Below are positions 35,066 to 35,667 of a DNA stretch of 35,667 nucleotides, piece after piece (position 1 is the first letter of the stretch; each line of letters starts with the position of its first letter). The notes under the pieces were generated by a model. That model did not search any database. It saw nothing but the letters and a program-made list of their open reading frames with translations, and was not told the DNA's origin. Position numbers and translations under genes: made by a program. The stretch is taken from contig JASMLX010000064.1 in NCBI GenBank assembly GCA_030748495.1, forward strand, positions 1 through 35,667, written 5' to 3'. This DNA is from Candidatus Poribacteria bacterium. GTDB taxonomy: Bacteria; Poribacteria; WGA-4E; UBA9662.

Positions 35066-35592
35066 TCAAAAAGCCGTCAAAAACGGGGTCAAACCTAGGC
35101 TATAACTAATTGTGTCAACCTTCCGTGGTTTTGGCACAATTATAACCCCCATGTTAATGTAAATTTGCCTAAGGTCAAGAATTGCGCCGATTGCTAGCCA
35201 ACTACCTCCTATAATGAAGTCTCCGAGGATTAATCCCCAGAAAAAGGCAGTGCTGACTGGACAGCCTTTACCCCCCGTTTTAGAATAGCCTATTTTAGTA
35301 ACCAACTAATCAAAACACAACCCCACAAGTTGTACATAGCCCAACTGTCAGACAAAATGTAGCCGAGTGCGTGAAAAGGCTGCCAAATTAATTTTGCTCG
35401 TAAAATCATTAGTAAAGAACCGATGGCTCCACTAGTTCCCATCGCAGAGATCGCTCCCAAGTTCGGGGCTTGAGGCAGGATAATGTACCGATGCAACGTA
35501 TTGAGTAGATCACTTCCATACCATTGTCTTAAATAGGACGAATGAGCACCGATTTTTAATACGCCGTCAATGTCGAAAGAAACGTAATACAC
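35066..35592 (-). pseudogene. Remnant of a DUF6785/DUF6784-type multi-helix membrane protein
   Basis: Two overlapping minus-strand frames join into the C-terminal part of a large integral membrane protein. The first (35592-35290) reads HRYIILPQAPNLGAISAMG, LIWQPFHALGYILSDSWAMYNLWG and ISWLLK, then TAG. The second (to 35066) continues FFWGLILGDFIIGGSWLAIGAILDLRQIY. Intact members are over 600 residues and end with a similar pattern (PFHPLGY...W.MN.LW...WL.K...PFFLGLILGE). At least one nonsense codon and one frameshift near 35230-35300 break the gene, and its N-terminal two thirds are missing; upstream of 35592 the sequence becomes AT-rich with stops. Identification rests on my memory of the family pattern. 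Confidence 0.6.
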
Positions 35593-35667
35593 TCAATCCA
35601 TTTAGGTTTTCGGGATTTCTAATTTTGTTTTCGTAAATTATTGAATTAATTTATTATTAATCAGTAG

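Overview
The window reads as one contig from an uncultured bacterium. The gene mix (several Gfo/Idh/MocA oxidoreductases, a PhyH-type dioxygenase, a CehA/McbA metallohydrolase, a DUF6785-type membrane protein remnant, decayed insertion sequences, moderate GC) resembles what I know of Candidatus Poribacteria or a nearby lineage. This is inference from gene content, because no rRNA or other taxonomic marker is present. Nearly every gene lies on the minus strand; the only intact plus-strand gene is a small DUF1232 protein.

Region 1 (about 190-9200): a right-handed beta-helix protein, threonine synthase, and a group that looks catabolic: two Gfo/Idh/MocA dehydrogenases flanking a phytanoyl-CoA-dioxygenase-like Fe(II)/2-oxoglutarate enzyme, with a CehA/McbA-type metallohydrolase upstream. 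Region 2 (9400-14700): a conserved protein of unknown function resembling deoxyhypusine synthase, a GT4 glycosyltransferase, a stretch with a strong 20-bp hairpin, a TIM-barrel sugar epimerase, rRNA methyltransferase RsmB, and the divergent DUF1232 gene with a clear sigma-70-type promoter.

Region 3 (14841-27038): a complex I operon transcribed right to left in the order nuoA-B-C-D-H-X-I-J-K-L-M-N. The electron-input genes nuoE, nuoF and nuoG are missing exactly where they normally sit, so the locus encodes an 11-subunit complex. Gene X, between nuoH and nuoI, is a fusion of a cytochrome c oxidase subunit IV-like three-helix membrane domain to a cupredoxin-like domain with apparent copper ligands. 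NuoI carries a roughly 70-residue insertion between its two 4Fe-4S motifs.

Region 4 (27156-33586): a compact four-gene apparent operon behind a good promoter at about 33620-33649. Its members are two paralogous cytosolic proteins with near-identical double beta-gamma-crystallin modules but different C-terminal domains (DUF1349-like beta-sandwich versus ThuA-like), a flotillin/SPFH protein with thirteen 22-residue coiled-coil repeats, and a zinc-ribbon protein with an inserted F5/8 discoidin domain. This is the best candidate for an undescribed system; I infer a membrane-scaffold or Ca2+-responsive surface module.

Region 5 (33590-35667): a decay zone with remnants of two unrelated transposases and a disrupted DUF6785-type membrane protein gene. 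I saw no tRNA, rRNA or CRISPR.
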